This document shows, one piece after another, positions 43,372 to 52,265 of a stretch of 64,000 bases of DNA. The position numbers and the translations under genes are program-made. The DNA is from Peptostreptococcaceae bacterium VA2 (GTDB lineage: Bacteria; Bacillota; Clostridia; Peptostreptococcales; Peptostreptococcaceae): the NCBI GenBank assembly GCA_000686145.1, contig JMMB01000007.1, positions 1,426,001-1,490,000 on the forward strand. The letters run 5' to 3'. The notes under the pieces are model-generated. The model had not been told where the DNA came from and ran no database searches. It worked only from the letters and a program-made list of their open reading frames with translations. Position 1 is the stretch's first letter, and each line of letters begins with the position of its first letter.

Positions 43372-45064
43372 TTGGAAACTAGTAAAAAAAATATTTATGA
43401 AGTTAAAGAAATGCTTTTAAAATCGCCAATTAGAGAAAGACTGACACATGAATTTGTAATACCATATAAAGATATGATAGTCAAACAAATTGAAAAACCT
43501 ATAAAGGGAATTAAATTATTAGAGAAAAATAAAGATAAACAACTTAAAATGGTTATAGTAGGAGAAGTAAAGTGCGGAAAATCTAGTTTAGTAAATGCAC
43601 TTATAGGAAATGAAGTAAGTGAAGTTGATGTATTAGAGGCAACTTCTAATATAATAGAAGTTGTATATGGAAGTGATTCATATACAAAGAAAAATGATTA
43701 TATTACAAAAATTGGACTTAATATAGATTACTTAAAAAAAAATAAATATAGTAGATACACCAGGTCTTAAAAGTATAACTATAAAAAATGAGCAAAAAAC
43801 TATGAATTATATTCAAAATGCAGACTTAATATTGTTTGTAATGGATGCAACACATTTAGGTCAAGAAGATATTGTTGATGCACTAGATATAATATGTGAA
43901 TATAAAAAACCTATTGTAGGTATAATAAATAAATGCGATTTGTTAAATGGCAATAAAGAAGAAACACTAGAGTATATAAAACAAGAATATGGAATTTATA
44001 TGGATGAATTTTTTATGATATCTTCTTACCTAGAGTATCAGGAGAAAATGAGCAATAAAGCTAAAGCTAAAAGCACTGATTTAATTATCTCAAATTACAG
44101 TGATTTAAGAGAAAATTTTAAAAATCTAAATAACTATATACAAAGTGTATGTGAAAATTGTGATGAAATAAAACAAAAAAGTATCAAATCTTCATTGCAA
44201 GGAATTATTCATAAAGATACTATAAGCCATTATGAATACTTAAAAAGTTTATCAATATTTATTGATGAAATGAATAATTATGAAAAAGAACTTCAAAATA
44301 AATTTGATTATATATATTCAAAGATGAATTTTGAAATAGATGATTGGTGCAACAGAATTTTTTTTTACGATGAAATAAAAAAAATAAAAGATAATATAGA
44401 AAATACAAAAGTATATATAAGTGAAAAATATATAAATGATTTGGTAAATAAAAAGAAAGTTGAATTTGATAATATATTTTTTGAAGAGTGGAGCGAATGT
44501 ATAAAAGAAATAAGCGATAAAATGGATGATGATATAAAAAAATATGTAAATGATATTACTTATAAAAATGAATTTTTAGATGAAACAGAATTTAAAGTGG
44601 ATAGTGAAAAAACTAATATAAATGATATGCTAACTGTAGTTGGAAGTGGTGCAGTTCTTGGAGCTACATCAGGTGGAATAATATCTTTATATAGTGCAGC
44701 CATAGGCTCGTCAGCTACATCAATGACTATAGGCAGTGCAATGGTAGCTTATTGTCCGCCACTTCTTATAGCAGGGACTATAAGTGGGGCGTTAGGTAAA
44801 GTTATATATGATAAAGTTCAATGTGACAAGCAAAATAAGGATATATTAAAAGATATAGATGAATTTATACAACAAACAAAATATAAAGTTTCAGAAAAAT
44901 TAAAAGATGGATACAACAATTGTAGTAAAGAAATAACTTTTACGACATTAGAAATATTAAAAAATATAAATGGAATGTCTATGAGTAAGTATGAAATGGA
45001 AGTATTGGTAAAAGAAGTAGAGCATTATATAAAAACATTAAAATGTATCATAAATAAAGAATAG
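43372..45064 (+). CDS. Dynamin-like GTPase, second of the pair, interrupted by a frameshift at an A9 run
   Basis: Translation starts at TTG 43372 behind GAGGTGAT. The first frame carries G1 (GEVKCGKSS, residues 64-72) and runs to a stop near 43770. The remainder of the protein continues in the +1 frame. The join is at nine A residues (43733-43741), and immediately after it the second frame reads NIVDTPGL (G3), then IINKCD (G4). The C-terminal part has stalk helices and a Gly/Ala/Ile-rich hydrophobic segment (about 44632-44800) that looks like a membrane-insertion paddle. One A fewer restores a ~563-residue protein. The cause may be a mutation, phase variation, RNA polymerase slippage or a sequencing error. 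Confidence 0.8.
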
Positions 45065-45086
45065 TTAATAATATCAAGAGAATAAT

Positions 45087-45117
45087 AAAAGTGGTTCCTA
45101 AAAAGGAATCACTTTTT
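45087..45117 (+). terminator. Terminator after dynamin pair
   Basis: AAAAGTGGTTCCT pairs with AGGAATCACTTTT (one G-T pair) with an AAAA loop and five T residues. Confidence 0.8.
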
Positions 45118-45158
45118 GTTTTAAAAAACAATTATTGAAATTTAAAATGATTGTTTTA

Positions 45159-45182
45159 AAATTTTTGAAAATAATATATAAT
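45159..45182 (+). promoter_or_regulatory. Candidate CodY box and promoter of DUF969 operon
   Basis: Bases 45159-45173 match the CodY consensus AATTTTCWGAAAATT at 12 of 15 positions. TATAAT follows at 45177-45182. A CodY site over the promoter would fit repression of a peptide-salvage operon in rich medium. AT-rich background makes chance matches likely. Confidence 0.3.
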
Positions 45183-45277
45183 TTGAAATAAAAAAAATCG
45201 ATTTATCGAAAAAGCATGAAAAATAATATTTTTAAAAATAAAAATTTATTTTGAAATGAAAGGAGCATACAAATATT

Positions 45278-45946
45278 ATGATAAAACTAATGGGGATTTT
45301 AATTGTTGTAATAGGTTTTATCTTTAAGATAGAAACGCTATTTACAGTATTAGTAGCTGGAATTGCTACAGGAATAGTTGCAGGTTTAGATATAAACCAA
45401 ATATTAACTATACTTGGTGAATCATTTGTAGCAAACAGAGCTGTATCGTTATTCATATTAACATTGCCGGTAATAGGAATACTAGAAAGATATGGTTTGA
45501 GACAAAGAGCAGTTTACTTAATCGAAAAACTTGGAAAGCTTACAGCTGGAGGAGTATTGAGTATATATATGCTAGCAAGACAAGTGGCAGGAGCGTTATC
45601 TATAAGAATGAGTGGACATCCTCAATTTGTTCGACCATTAGTAAATCCAATGGCTCAAGCTGCTGCAATAAGTAAGCATAAAAAATTAGAAGATGATGAA
45701 GAAGAAGCTATAAAAGCTTTATCTGCGGCTTCAGAAAACTACGGAAACTTCTTTGGTCAAAACTTATTTGCAGGAAGTAGTGGAGTTTTACTTATAGCTT
45801 CAACTTTATCAGAACAAGGATTTAAGGTTTCAGAATTAGAAATAGCAAAAGCAAGTATAATAATGTCAGTAATCGCGTTTTTAATATCGGCACTTCAAAA
45901 TTATTTATTCGATAAAAAGCTAAATAGAAAGTACGAGCAGAAATAG
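45278..45946 (+). CDS. DUF969 family membrane protein
   Basis: This 222-residue protein has about six predicted helices and the DUF969 signature region (LPVIGILERYGLRQRAVYLIEKL and RMSGHPQFVRPLVNPMAQAA). DUF969 and DUF979 proteins occur together as a probable two-subunit transporter. They are often encoded beside pyroglutamyl peptidase, which suggests transport of 5-oxoproline or related dipeptides. GAAAGGAG precedes ATG 45278. The DUF979 gene follows 22 bp later. Confidence 0.85.
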   Translation: MIKLMGILIVVIGFIFKIETLFTVLVAGIATGIVAGLDINQILTILGESFVANRAVSLFILTLPVIGILERYGLRQRAVYLIEKLGKLTAGGVLSIYMLARQVAGALSIRMSGHPQFVRPLVNPMAQAAAISKHKKLEDDEEEAIKALSAASENYGNFFGQNLFAGSSGVLLIASTLSEQGFKVSELEIAKASIIMSVIAFLISALQNYLFDKKLNRKYEQK

Positions 45947-45968
45947 TTAAATAAAGGAGGGAAATTCA

Positions 45969-46901
45969 GTGCAAAACTTTATAGATATATCATTAGAAAT
46001 TTTTTATGATACTATGGGTCTTTTAATGATAGCAATAGCATTTAAATCATTTAAAATTATAGACAGTAGTAAGAAATACGGAACATCATTATTTTGGATA
46101 GTAATATCATTACCATTTATATTTGGAAAAGTATTACCAAGTAATGTAGTTGGATTAATATTAATATTATCGAGTTTATTAACAGTATCAAAACAAGTTG
46201 TATTTGCAAAATACGATATGCCAAGCGAAGAATTTGGACAAAAACATTCAGAAAAGCTTGGAAATAAAATATTTTGGCCTTCATTAGTTTTAGCATTTGC
46301 AGTAGTTGCAGTAGCAATGAGCTTAGCTAACTTTGCAAGTTCATCACAATTCGCAATAGGTGCAGGAGCATTAATTGCTTTATTATCAGCATTTATGTTA
46401 ACAAAGGCAAAAGTCTCTACAACAGTAGATGATAGTGCGAGGTTACTTCAACAAATGGGACCTGCGAGTATGTTGCCACAACTTTTAGTTGCATTAGGTG
46501 CATTATTTACTCAAGCGGGTGTTGGAGAAGTTATATCGAATTTAATATCAGGCGTAGTTCCAACAGATAGTAGATTCTTAGGAGTAGTTGCATACGTATT
46601 AGGTATGGCTATATTTACTATGATAATGGAGAATGCATTCGCTGCATTTGCTGTTATAACAGCAGGGATTGGATTTCCATTTATTTTAGCTCAAGGAGCA
46701 GATCCTGCAATAGTTGGTGCTTTAGCATTAACAGCTGGATATTGTGGAACTTTATTAACACCAATGGCTGCAAACTTTAACATTGTGCCAGTGGCACTTT
46801 TAGATATGAGAAAACAATATGATGTTATAAAATATCAAGCTCCGGTAGCTATAATATTATTAGTACTTCATATATTTGCAATGTATTTCTTAGCATTCTA
46901 A
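45969..46901 (+). CDS. DUF979 family membrane protein
   Basis: This 310-residue protein has about nine hydrophobic helices. It shows the family features FGKVLPSNVVG near residue 51, GPASMLPQLLVALGALFTQAGVG, and MENAFAAFAVITAGIG. Together with the DUF969 protein it probably forms a transporter for 5-oxoproline or a pyroglutamyl peptide; that substrate is inferred from genome context. The start is GTG 45969 with AAAGGAGGG upstream. A pyroglutamyl peptidase fragment follows. Confidence 0.83.
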   Translation: MQNFIDISLEIFYDTMGLLMIAIAFKSFKIIDSSKKYGTSLFWIVISLPFIFGKVLPSNVVGLILILSSLLTVSKQVVFAKYDMPSEEFGQKHSEKLGNKIFWPSLVLAFAVVAVAMSLANFASSSQFAIGAGALIALLSAFMLTKAKVSTTVDDSARLLQQMGPASMLPQLLVALGALFTQAGVGEVISNLISGVVPTDSRFLGVVAYVLGMAIFTMIMENAFAAFAVITAGIGFPFILAQGADPAIVGALALTAGYCGTLLTPMAANFNIVPVALLDMRKQYDVIKYQAPVAIILLVLHIFAMYFLAF

Positions 46902-46948
46902 ATAAAACAACAAATTATATAATAACATAATATCAGGAGGTAGTTTAA

Positions 46949-47305
46949 ATGAAAGTTTTATTAACAGGATTTGATCCATTTGGAGGGGAACCAGTAAACC
47001 CAGCACAAGAAGCTGTAAAAATGGTTCCAAATAATATTAATGGAGCAGAAGTTATAAAAATAACTATACCTACAGTTTGGGATAAGTCAGTAAAGGATAT
47101 AGAAGAAGCAATAGAGACGCATAACCCTGATATAGTTATATCAGTAGGACAAGCTGGTGGGCGATTTGATATAACTCCTGAGAGAGTTGCTATAAATTTA
47201 GATGATTACAGAATCAAAGATAACGAAGGTAATCAACCAACAGATGAAATAATACAAGCAGACGGTCAACCCGCATACTTCTCAAGATACCCTGCAGTAT
47301 ATTAG
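46949..47305 (+). pseudogene. pcp: Pyroglutamyl-peptidase I, truncated
   Basis: The first ~111 codons match Pcp closely ([18 protein letters not shown], then [19 protein letters not shown] with the catalytic Glu and ADGQPAYFS). The similarity stops abruptly near 47282 and the frame ends after RYPAVY. Intact Pcp has about 200-215 residues; the catalytic Cys (near 143) and His (near 167) are missing. The protein cannot be an active peptidase. AGGAGG precedes ATG 46949, so it is still likely to be translated. Confidence 0.88.
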
Positions 47306-47441
47306 CTGCGAGTATTTAAGAAAAAAAGTATTAGTTAAAGTAGAAGATGGAAGTTCGCAAAAGGCGTATTACTATGAATATAATCCAAAATCTAATATAA
47401 ATTCTGAAGATAAATTAATTTCACTTTCTCACAGGGATTGA
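47300..47441 (+). pseudogene. Short 3' remnant fused to truncated pcp
   Basis: In another frame, about 45 codons (CEYLRKKVLVKVEDGSSQ, KAYYYEYNPKSNINSED) run to TGA 47439-47441. They do not look like the Pcp C-terminus, so this is probably the tail of a different gene joined by the same deletion. I do not recognise it. Confidence 0.45.
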
Positions 47442-47480
47442 AAAAAGCATATGAATAAATAAAAAAATAATAAAAAATCG

Positions 47481-47516
47481 TATGGTACCTGTATTTACAG
47501 GTGCTATATTTTTTTA
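47481..47516 (+). terminator. Terminator after pcp remnant
   Basis: A 12-bp stem with two G-T pairs (TATGGTACCTGT with ACAGGTGCTATA) has an ATTT loop and is followed by seven T residues. Confidence 0.75.
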
Positions 47517-47591
47517 TCTAAAAAAAACTTAACAAAGATTGTTATTTTGTCATATATTAATATATAGTCTACAGCATAAGGAGTCAAGGTT

Positions 47592-48662
47592 ATGATTAGT
47601 ATAAGTTTATGTATGATAGTAAAAGATGAAGAAAAAGTAATAAAAAGGTGTTTAGATAGCGTGTTTGGCATTGTTGATGAAATAATAATAGTTGATACAG
47701 GCTCAATTGATAATACAAAGGAAATAGTAAAAGAGTATACACAAAAAGTATATGATTTTAAATGGATATATGATTTTTCAAAAGCTAGAGATTTTTCGTT
47801 TAGTAAAGCTACAAAAGATTATATATTATGGTTAGATGCAGATGAAATATTAGACTATGTAAATAAAAATAAGTTATTAGAATTAAAGGAAAACTTAAAT
47901 ACAGGTATTGATGTAGTTACAATGGAAACATATATGTGCTTAGATGAAAATAATAATCCAACAATAAAATCAAGAAGAAATAGAATGGTAAAATCAAACA
48001 AAAACTTTAAATGGACTGGATATATACATGAGTATATTAAAATAGATGGTAATATTTACGATAGTGATATAGGAATAATACATCATAAAGTAAAATGTGC
48101 AGATGATAGAAACCTTAAAATATATAAAAGAAATATAGATTTAGGAAATGAATTAAGTAACAGAGATTTATGCTATTATGGAAAAGAATTATATTGTAAT
48201 TGTATGATTGATGAAGCTATAAAAATATTTGATCAAGTAATATTAAAAGATATATGTAAAGAAGAAAAGGTGGATGCTCTGTGTAAAATAGGAGAGTGTT
48301 ATTTATATAAAAAAGAGACATCAAAAGCTAGGAAATACTTTTATAAAACATTTGAATATATAGAACCAAGAGGAGAAGTGCTTTACAATATAGCTTATTC
48401 ATTTGAAGAAGAGAAAAAATATCATCAAGCGGTTTTTTGGTATGAAATGATATTAAATATTAAAATATCAAAAGATTGTAGTCAATGTATGAACATAAGC
48501 TGTTGGAGATTTAAGCCACATTTAAACTTGAGTTTTTGCTATTTTGAACTAAACAATTTACCTAAAGCATATTATCATCATGAAAAAGCCAAACAGATAA
48601 ACCCTTTAAATAAATACGTTATGGCTAATGACGAATATTTTAAATCCATAATAAAAAAATAA
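47592..48662 (+). CDS. Family 2 glycosyltransferase with C-terminal TPR repeats
   Basis: This 356-residue protein has a GT-A domain at residues 1-200: SLCMIVKDEEKVIKRCLDSV, VDTGSIDNT and the metal-binding LWLDADEI. TPR-like repeats follow (about 210-350), each pairing short helices such as ALCKIGECYLYKKETSKARK. This GT2-TPR layout is common in Firmicutes and includes SunS-like peptide glycosyltransferases and protein glycosylation enzymes. No acceptor protein is obvious nearby. AAGGAGTCAAGG precedes ATG 47592. Confidence 0.85.
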   Translation: MISISLCMIVKDEEKVIKRCLDSVFGIVDEIIIVDTGSIDNTKEIVKEYTQKVYDFKWIYDFSKARDFSFSKATKDYILWLDADEILDYVNKNKLLELKENLNTGIDVVTMETYMCLDENNNPTIKSRRNRMVKSNKNFKWTGYIHEYIKIDGNIYDSDIGIIHHKVKCADDRNLKIYKRNIDLGNELSNRDLCYYGKELYCNCMIDEAIKIFDQVILKDICKEEKVDALCKIGECYLYKKETSKARKYFYKTFEYIEPRGEVLYNIAYSFEEEKKYHQAVFWYEMILNIKISKDCSQCMNISCWRFKPHLNLSFCYFELNNLPKAYYHHEKAKQINPLNKYVMANDEYFKSIIKK

Positions 48663-48685
48663 AAAATTATATTTTAATATAAAAA

Positions 48686-48725
48686 GAGTGCCTTTTATAA
48701 TAATGAAAATTATTTTAAGGCACTC
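48686..48725. terminator. Bidirectional terminator
   Basis: GAGTGCCTT pairs with AAGGCACTC, with an inner TAAT/ATTA stem. It lies between convergent genes. Confidence 0.65.
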
Positions 48726-48750
48726 GTATTTATAATGCTTATTAAGCTAA

Positions 48751-48972
48751 TTATTTAAATAAATTAGAAAATTTATATAAATTTATTGCACAATTTTTAA
48801 TTACATAATTTACATATCCATAAATATCATCTACAGTATCATCACAATAAAAGTCATTTATGTCAGAGCCAAATTGTAGATTAAGGTTAGTTATATAGCT
48901 AAAGTGAATACAAACCATGGATAAAAAATAAATTAAAGCAAATATAAATAATGATATGATAACGATAAACAT
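48751..48972 (-). CDS. Small single-helix membrane protein
   Basis: This 73-residue protein starts at 48972 on the minus strand, where GGGGGG lies seven bases upstream. One strong N-terminal helix (FIVIISLFIFALIYFLSMV) is followed by a short acidic segment (DINDFYCDDTVDDIYG) and a mixed C-terminus. An open frame continues 29 codons upstream but without a binding site. I recognise no family. Confidence 0.6.
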   Translation of the reverse strand: MFIVIISLFIFALIYFLSMVCIHFSYITNLNLQFGSDINDFYCDDTVDDIYGYVNYVIKNCAINLYKFSNLFK

Positions 48973-49275
48973 TTTAAGCCCCCCTATACAAAACAGCATG
49001 TCCTTTAAGATAATTCTACTATAGTAATAACACAATATCATCTTAAAAGTTTCTATCAAAAAACGTATAAAATGACATTAAAGTGCAAATAAAATATCGA
49101 AATAGCTATAATAATGTAATATACGTAAATAAAATGAAAAACATTAGGGGAAATACATAAAAAACTATTATAATTATTAATTTTTATGAAAAGTAGGTTT
49201 AACTAAATAGAAATAGTAGTCATAAAATAGACTATATAAAATACATTTTAATAATAGAGGGAAAGGGGTTATTAA

Positions 49276-50739
49276 ATGAAATTAGATAGGCTAATAGAAA
49301 AACTAGATATATTAGAGATTAATGGAAATAGGGATATAGATATAAGTAGTATACACTATGACTCAAAATCAATAACTACAGATAGTTTATTTATTGCTAT
49401 AAAGGGATATAGTAGTGATGGGCATAAATATATAGAAAATGCCTTGAAAAAAGGAGCTAAAGCCTTTTTAATAGAAGATGATGTTAATATAGATAACAAA
49501 GAAGAATATACATTTATAAAGGTCAAAGACACAAGAAACGCAATGGCAATAATAGCATCTAATTTTTATAATAATCCAACAAATAAACTAGAAGTTTTAG
49601 GGGTAACAGGAACTAATGGAAAAACAAGTATAATAACTTTCTTAAAACAAATATTAAGTGAAAAATATAAAATAGGATCAATAGGAACTATAAATATAGA
49701 TGATGGGAAAAAACAAATAATATCTAAAAATACTACACCAGAAAGTGTAGATTTACAAAGATATTTTAATGAAATGTTAGAAAATAAATGTAAATTTTGT
49801 ACTATGGAAGTATCATCTCACTCACTTTATTTAGATAGAGTAGAGAATGTAAATTTTTCAATAGGGATATTTACAAATCTAACAGAAGATCATTTAGATT
49901 TTCATAAAGATTTAGATGATTATAGAAAAGCCAAAGAAAAGCTGTTCTATAAAACTAGTAAAGCTAATATTATAAATATAGATGATATTCATGGCAAAAA
50001 AATATTAGATAATATTAAAGACCTAGATACACCAGTATATACTTATGGTATAAATTGTGAAGCTGATTTTATGGCAAGTGATATAAAACTATATGCAAAT
50101 GGAGTTTATTATAAGCTACACACTCCTACATATAGTGATGAAATTTATGTTAGTGTACCAGGGAAGTTTACTGTTTATAATACACTTGCAGTAATAAGTG
50201 CAAGTTATTTATTAAATATTGAAATAGATATATTGAAAGAAAAATTAAAAAACACAACAGGAGTAAGAGGGAGATTTGAAAATATATCAAATGATAGAGG
50301 TATAACAATTATTGTGGACTATGCACATACTCCAGATGCACTAGAAAATGTATTAAATACAGCTAAAGAGTTTGTAGGGGGAAGAATTATAACAGTCTTT
50401 GGATGTGGTGGAGATAGAGATAAAGCAAAGCGACCAATAATGGGAAAAATAGCTCAACAAAATTCAGATATAACTATAATAACATCTGATAATCCAAGAA
50501 CAGAAATTCCTAAATTAATAATAAATGATGTATTAAAAGGAATTGAAATGAATAAAGATAACTATACAGTAATAGAAGACAGAAAAGAAGCTATATATAA
50601 GGCAATAGAAATGGCTGAGGCTGGAGATGTAGTAATGATAGCTGGAAAAGGTCATGAAGACTATCAGATAGTAGGAAGTACTAAACATTATTTTGATGAT
50701 AAGGAGATAGCTTATGAAGCTATTGAAAGATTAAAATGA
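49276..50739 (+). CDS. murE: UDP-MurNAc-L-Ala-D-Glu : meso-diaminopimelate ligase
   Basis: This 487-residue Mur ligase adds the third residue of the peptidoglycan stem peptide. The N-terminal domain shows IHYDSKSITTDSLFIAIKG. The ATP-binding loop is GVTGTNGKTS (about 112-121), and EVSSHSL and HTPDALENVL are in place. DNPR near residue 405 is the motif that selects meso-diaminopimelate over lysine, so the wall is of the mDAP type. It stands alone and not in a dcw cluster, as is common for clostridial murE paralogues. GGGAAAGGGG precedes ATG 49276. Confidence 0.93.
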   Translation: MKLDRLIEKLDILEINGNRDIDISSIHYDSKSITTDSLFIAIKGYSSDGHKYIENALKKGAKAFLIEDDVNIDNKEEYTFIKVKDTRNAMAIIASNFYNNPTNKLEVLGVTGTNGKTSIITFLKQILSEKYKIGSIGTINIDDGKKQIISKNTTPESVDLQRYFNEMLENKCKFCTMEVSSHSLYLDRVENVNFSIGIFTNLTEDHLDFHKDLDDYRKAKEKLFYKTSKANIINIDDIHGKKILDNIKDLDTPVYTYGINCEADFMASDIKLYANGVYYKLHTPTYSDEIYVSVPGKFTVYNTLAVISASYLLNIEIDILKEKLKNTTGVRGRFENISNDRGITIIVDYAHTPDALENVLNTAKEFVGGRIITVFGCGGDRDKAKRPIMGKIAQQNSDITIITSDNPRTEIPKLIINDVLKGIEMNKDNYTVIEDRKEAIYKAIEMAEAGDVVMIAGKGHEDYQIVGSTKHYFDDKEIAYEAIERLK

Positions 50740-50787
50740 TAATAAAATAGGTAACACTTAAATTTATATATTTTAAAAAGGGGGCTG

Positions 50788-50819
50788 TGCTGTTAAATAT
50801 AATAGTGCAGTTTCTTTTA
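50788..50819 (+). terminator. Probable terminator after murE
   Basis: CTGTGCT pairs with AGTGCAG (two G-T pairs), followed by TTTCTTTT. It is weak. Confidence 0.4.
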
Positions 50820-50932
50820 AATTTGGGGGTTTATAATTTAAAGGATAAGTACTATTATATAATATAGACTCATGAATATTTTTATTAAAATGTGAAATGA
50901 ATGTTTAGATAAGTTAGCTATAGGAGGCAAAT

Positions 50933-51892
50933 ATGAACGATACTAAAAAAATGACAGAAGCTAGTATTTTAGCTACTTTATTTATAATATGTACAATAGT
51001 AGCACTAGGTAGTGGGCTTGGTTATGCACTTTACTTAGATTTTATAGTACCTATATTATTTTGTATAATATGTTTAAAATGTGACTTGAAATACTCTGTT
51101 TTGTGTGGAGTAAGCTCACTGTGTATAATAGGACTAGTTATTGGAAATATTGGTACGGCTATTTGGGCAAGCCAAAGTGTTGTTCTTGGAATTATGTGTG
51201 GGACTTTAATTTCAAAAGAAACTACAATCATGGATGACTTAGTGTGTGGATCTATACTAGGAGTTTTGCTTATGGTATTTGTAGATGTATATGCATCAAA
51301 ATTAATTGGGTATAGTTTTATGAATGAATTTCAAGGATATTCAAAATTGTTTCCATATAAAGAATATGTAGATGTAATTTATTATTTATTTATAGCGCTT
51401 TTTCCTTTTGGTACTATGTTTAGTATATATTATTTATCATTAATATTAGCTAGAAAATTAAATATTTTAAAAGGGAATGGAAAGAAAAAGATGCAGATAA
51501 TAAAAAATTTTAGAACATGTTCAAGATTTATATGCTGTTCTAAAAATATATTTTATGGATGTATTATGTACATAGCTATTATGGAGATTCTTAATATATT
51601 TAAAATTGAAGTTAGTAGTGTTTATATAAAAACAATTTTTATATCAGTAAAGTATTTATGTTTATATTTTGTAATAAGAGATGGATACATAGCGCTTCAA
51701 AACTATGCACTACTAAAACATAAAAAGATTTCTTTTATAAGAATATTATCTTTAGTAACCTTGATATTTTTAATATGTGAATTTAAACTGTGTACAATAG
51801 GTATAATAATTTTAAACATAATTTTAGATTTAAAGTTAGATACAAGAAGTGCATATATAAGTATGATTGATAATTACTTAAGTACTTTATAA
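50933..51892 (+). CDS. DUF2232 (YybS-like) membrane protein
   Basis: This 319-residue protein has about eight or nine predicted helices and the DUF2232 style (KKMTEASILATLFIICTIVALGS at the N-terminus, then LYLDFIVPILFCIICLKCDLKYS). YybS-like proteins are poorly characterised; the fold resembles S-components of energy-coupling transporters. Cysteine content in the helices is unusually high. AGGAGG precedes ATG 50933. A promoter and T-box for tyrS follow. Confidence 0.7.
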   Translation: MNDTKKMTEASILATLFIICTIVALGSGLGYALYLDFIVPILFCIICLKCDLKYSVLCGVSSLCIIGLVIGNIGTAIWASQSVVLGIMCGTLISKETTIMDDLVCGSILGVLLMVFVDVYASKLIGYSFMNEFQGYSKLFPYKEYVDVIYYLFIALFPFGTMFSIYYLSLILARKLNILKGNGKKKMQIIKNFRTCSRFICCSKNIFYGCIMYIAIMEILNIFKIEVSSVYIKTIFISVKYLCLYFVIRDGYIALQNYALLKHKKISFIRILSLVTLIFLICEFKLCTIGIIILNIILDLKLDTRSAYISMIDNYLSTL

Positions 51893-51903
51893 ATAAAAAA
51901 AGG

Positions 51904-51932
51904 TTGACAAATTGTAAAATTCAGAATATATT
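51904..51932 (+). promoter_or_regulatory. Promoter of tyrS
   Basis: TTGACA (51904-51909), a 17-bp spacer and TATATT (51927-51932) lie just before the T-box leader. Confidence 0.65.
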
Positions 51933-51954
51933 AATATTAATCAAATTTTATTTA

Positions 51955-52223
51955 AAGCGATGAAAAGAACAAGTAAAGCTAATGCAGTCTAACAGAGAGT
52001 TTCCGTTTGGTGAGAGGAGCAAGATAAGTTAGTTTGAATACATCTTAGAGCAGTTTTCCTGAAAGATAACAACCATTAGGGAAAGTCGTTTAGCATACGT
52101 TATAGTGCTTAGGTATAACCAATTTGGCGTACCTGTTGAGGTTAATACTGAAAAGTGTTAATGAATTAAGGTGGTAACACGTGAGCAATGCTCTCGTCCT
52201 TTTATTAGGATGAGGGCTTTTTT
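51955..52223 (+). promoter_or_regulatory. Tyrosyl T-box leader with terminator
   Basis: All T-box landmarks are present: the AGAGAG stem I start (51995), the specifier loop GAATACATC with the Tyr codon TAC at 52039-52041, and the T-box sequence AAGGTGGTAACACG (52168-52181). The terminator has arms 52190-52200 and 52207-52217 and six T residues. The TGGT of the T-box bulge fits a tRNA ending ACCA. Uncharged tRNA-Tyr would stabilise the antiterminator and switch on tyrS. Confidence 0.95.
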
Positions 52224-52265
52224 AATACAAAAAAATAAAAAAATAAGAAATTTCGGAGGTATAAA

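Noticed and set aside
41655-45064. Ribosome-associated GTPases (Era/Der-like)
   Set aside because: The long Lys/Ile-rich stalk helices, size of about 560-570 residues and hydrophobic paddle fit dynamins and not Era/Der.
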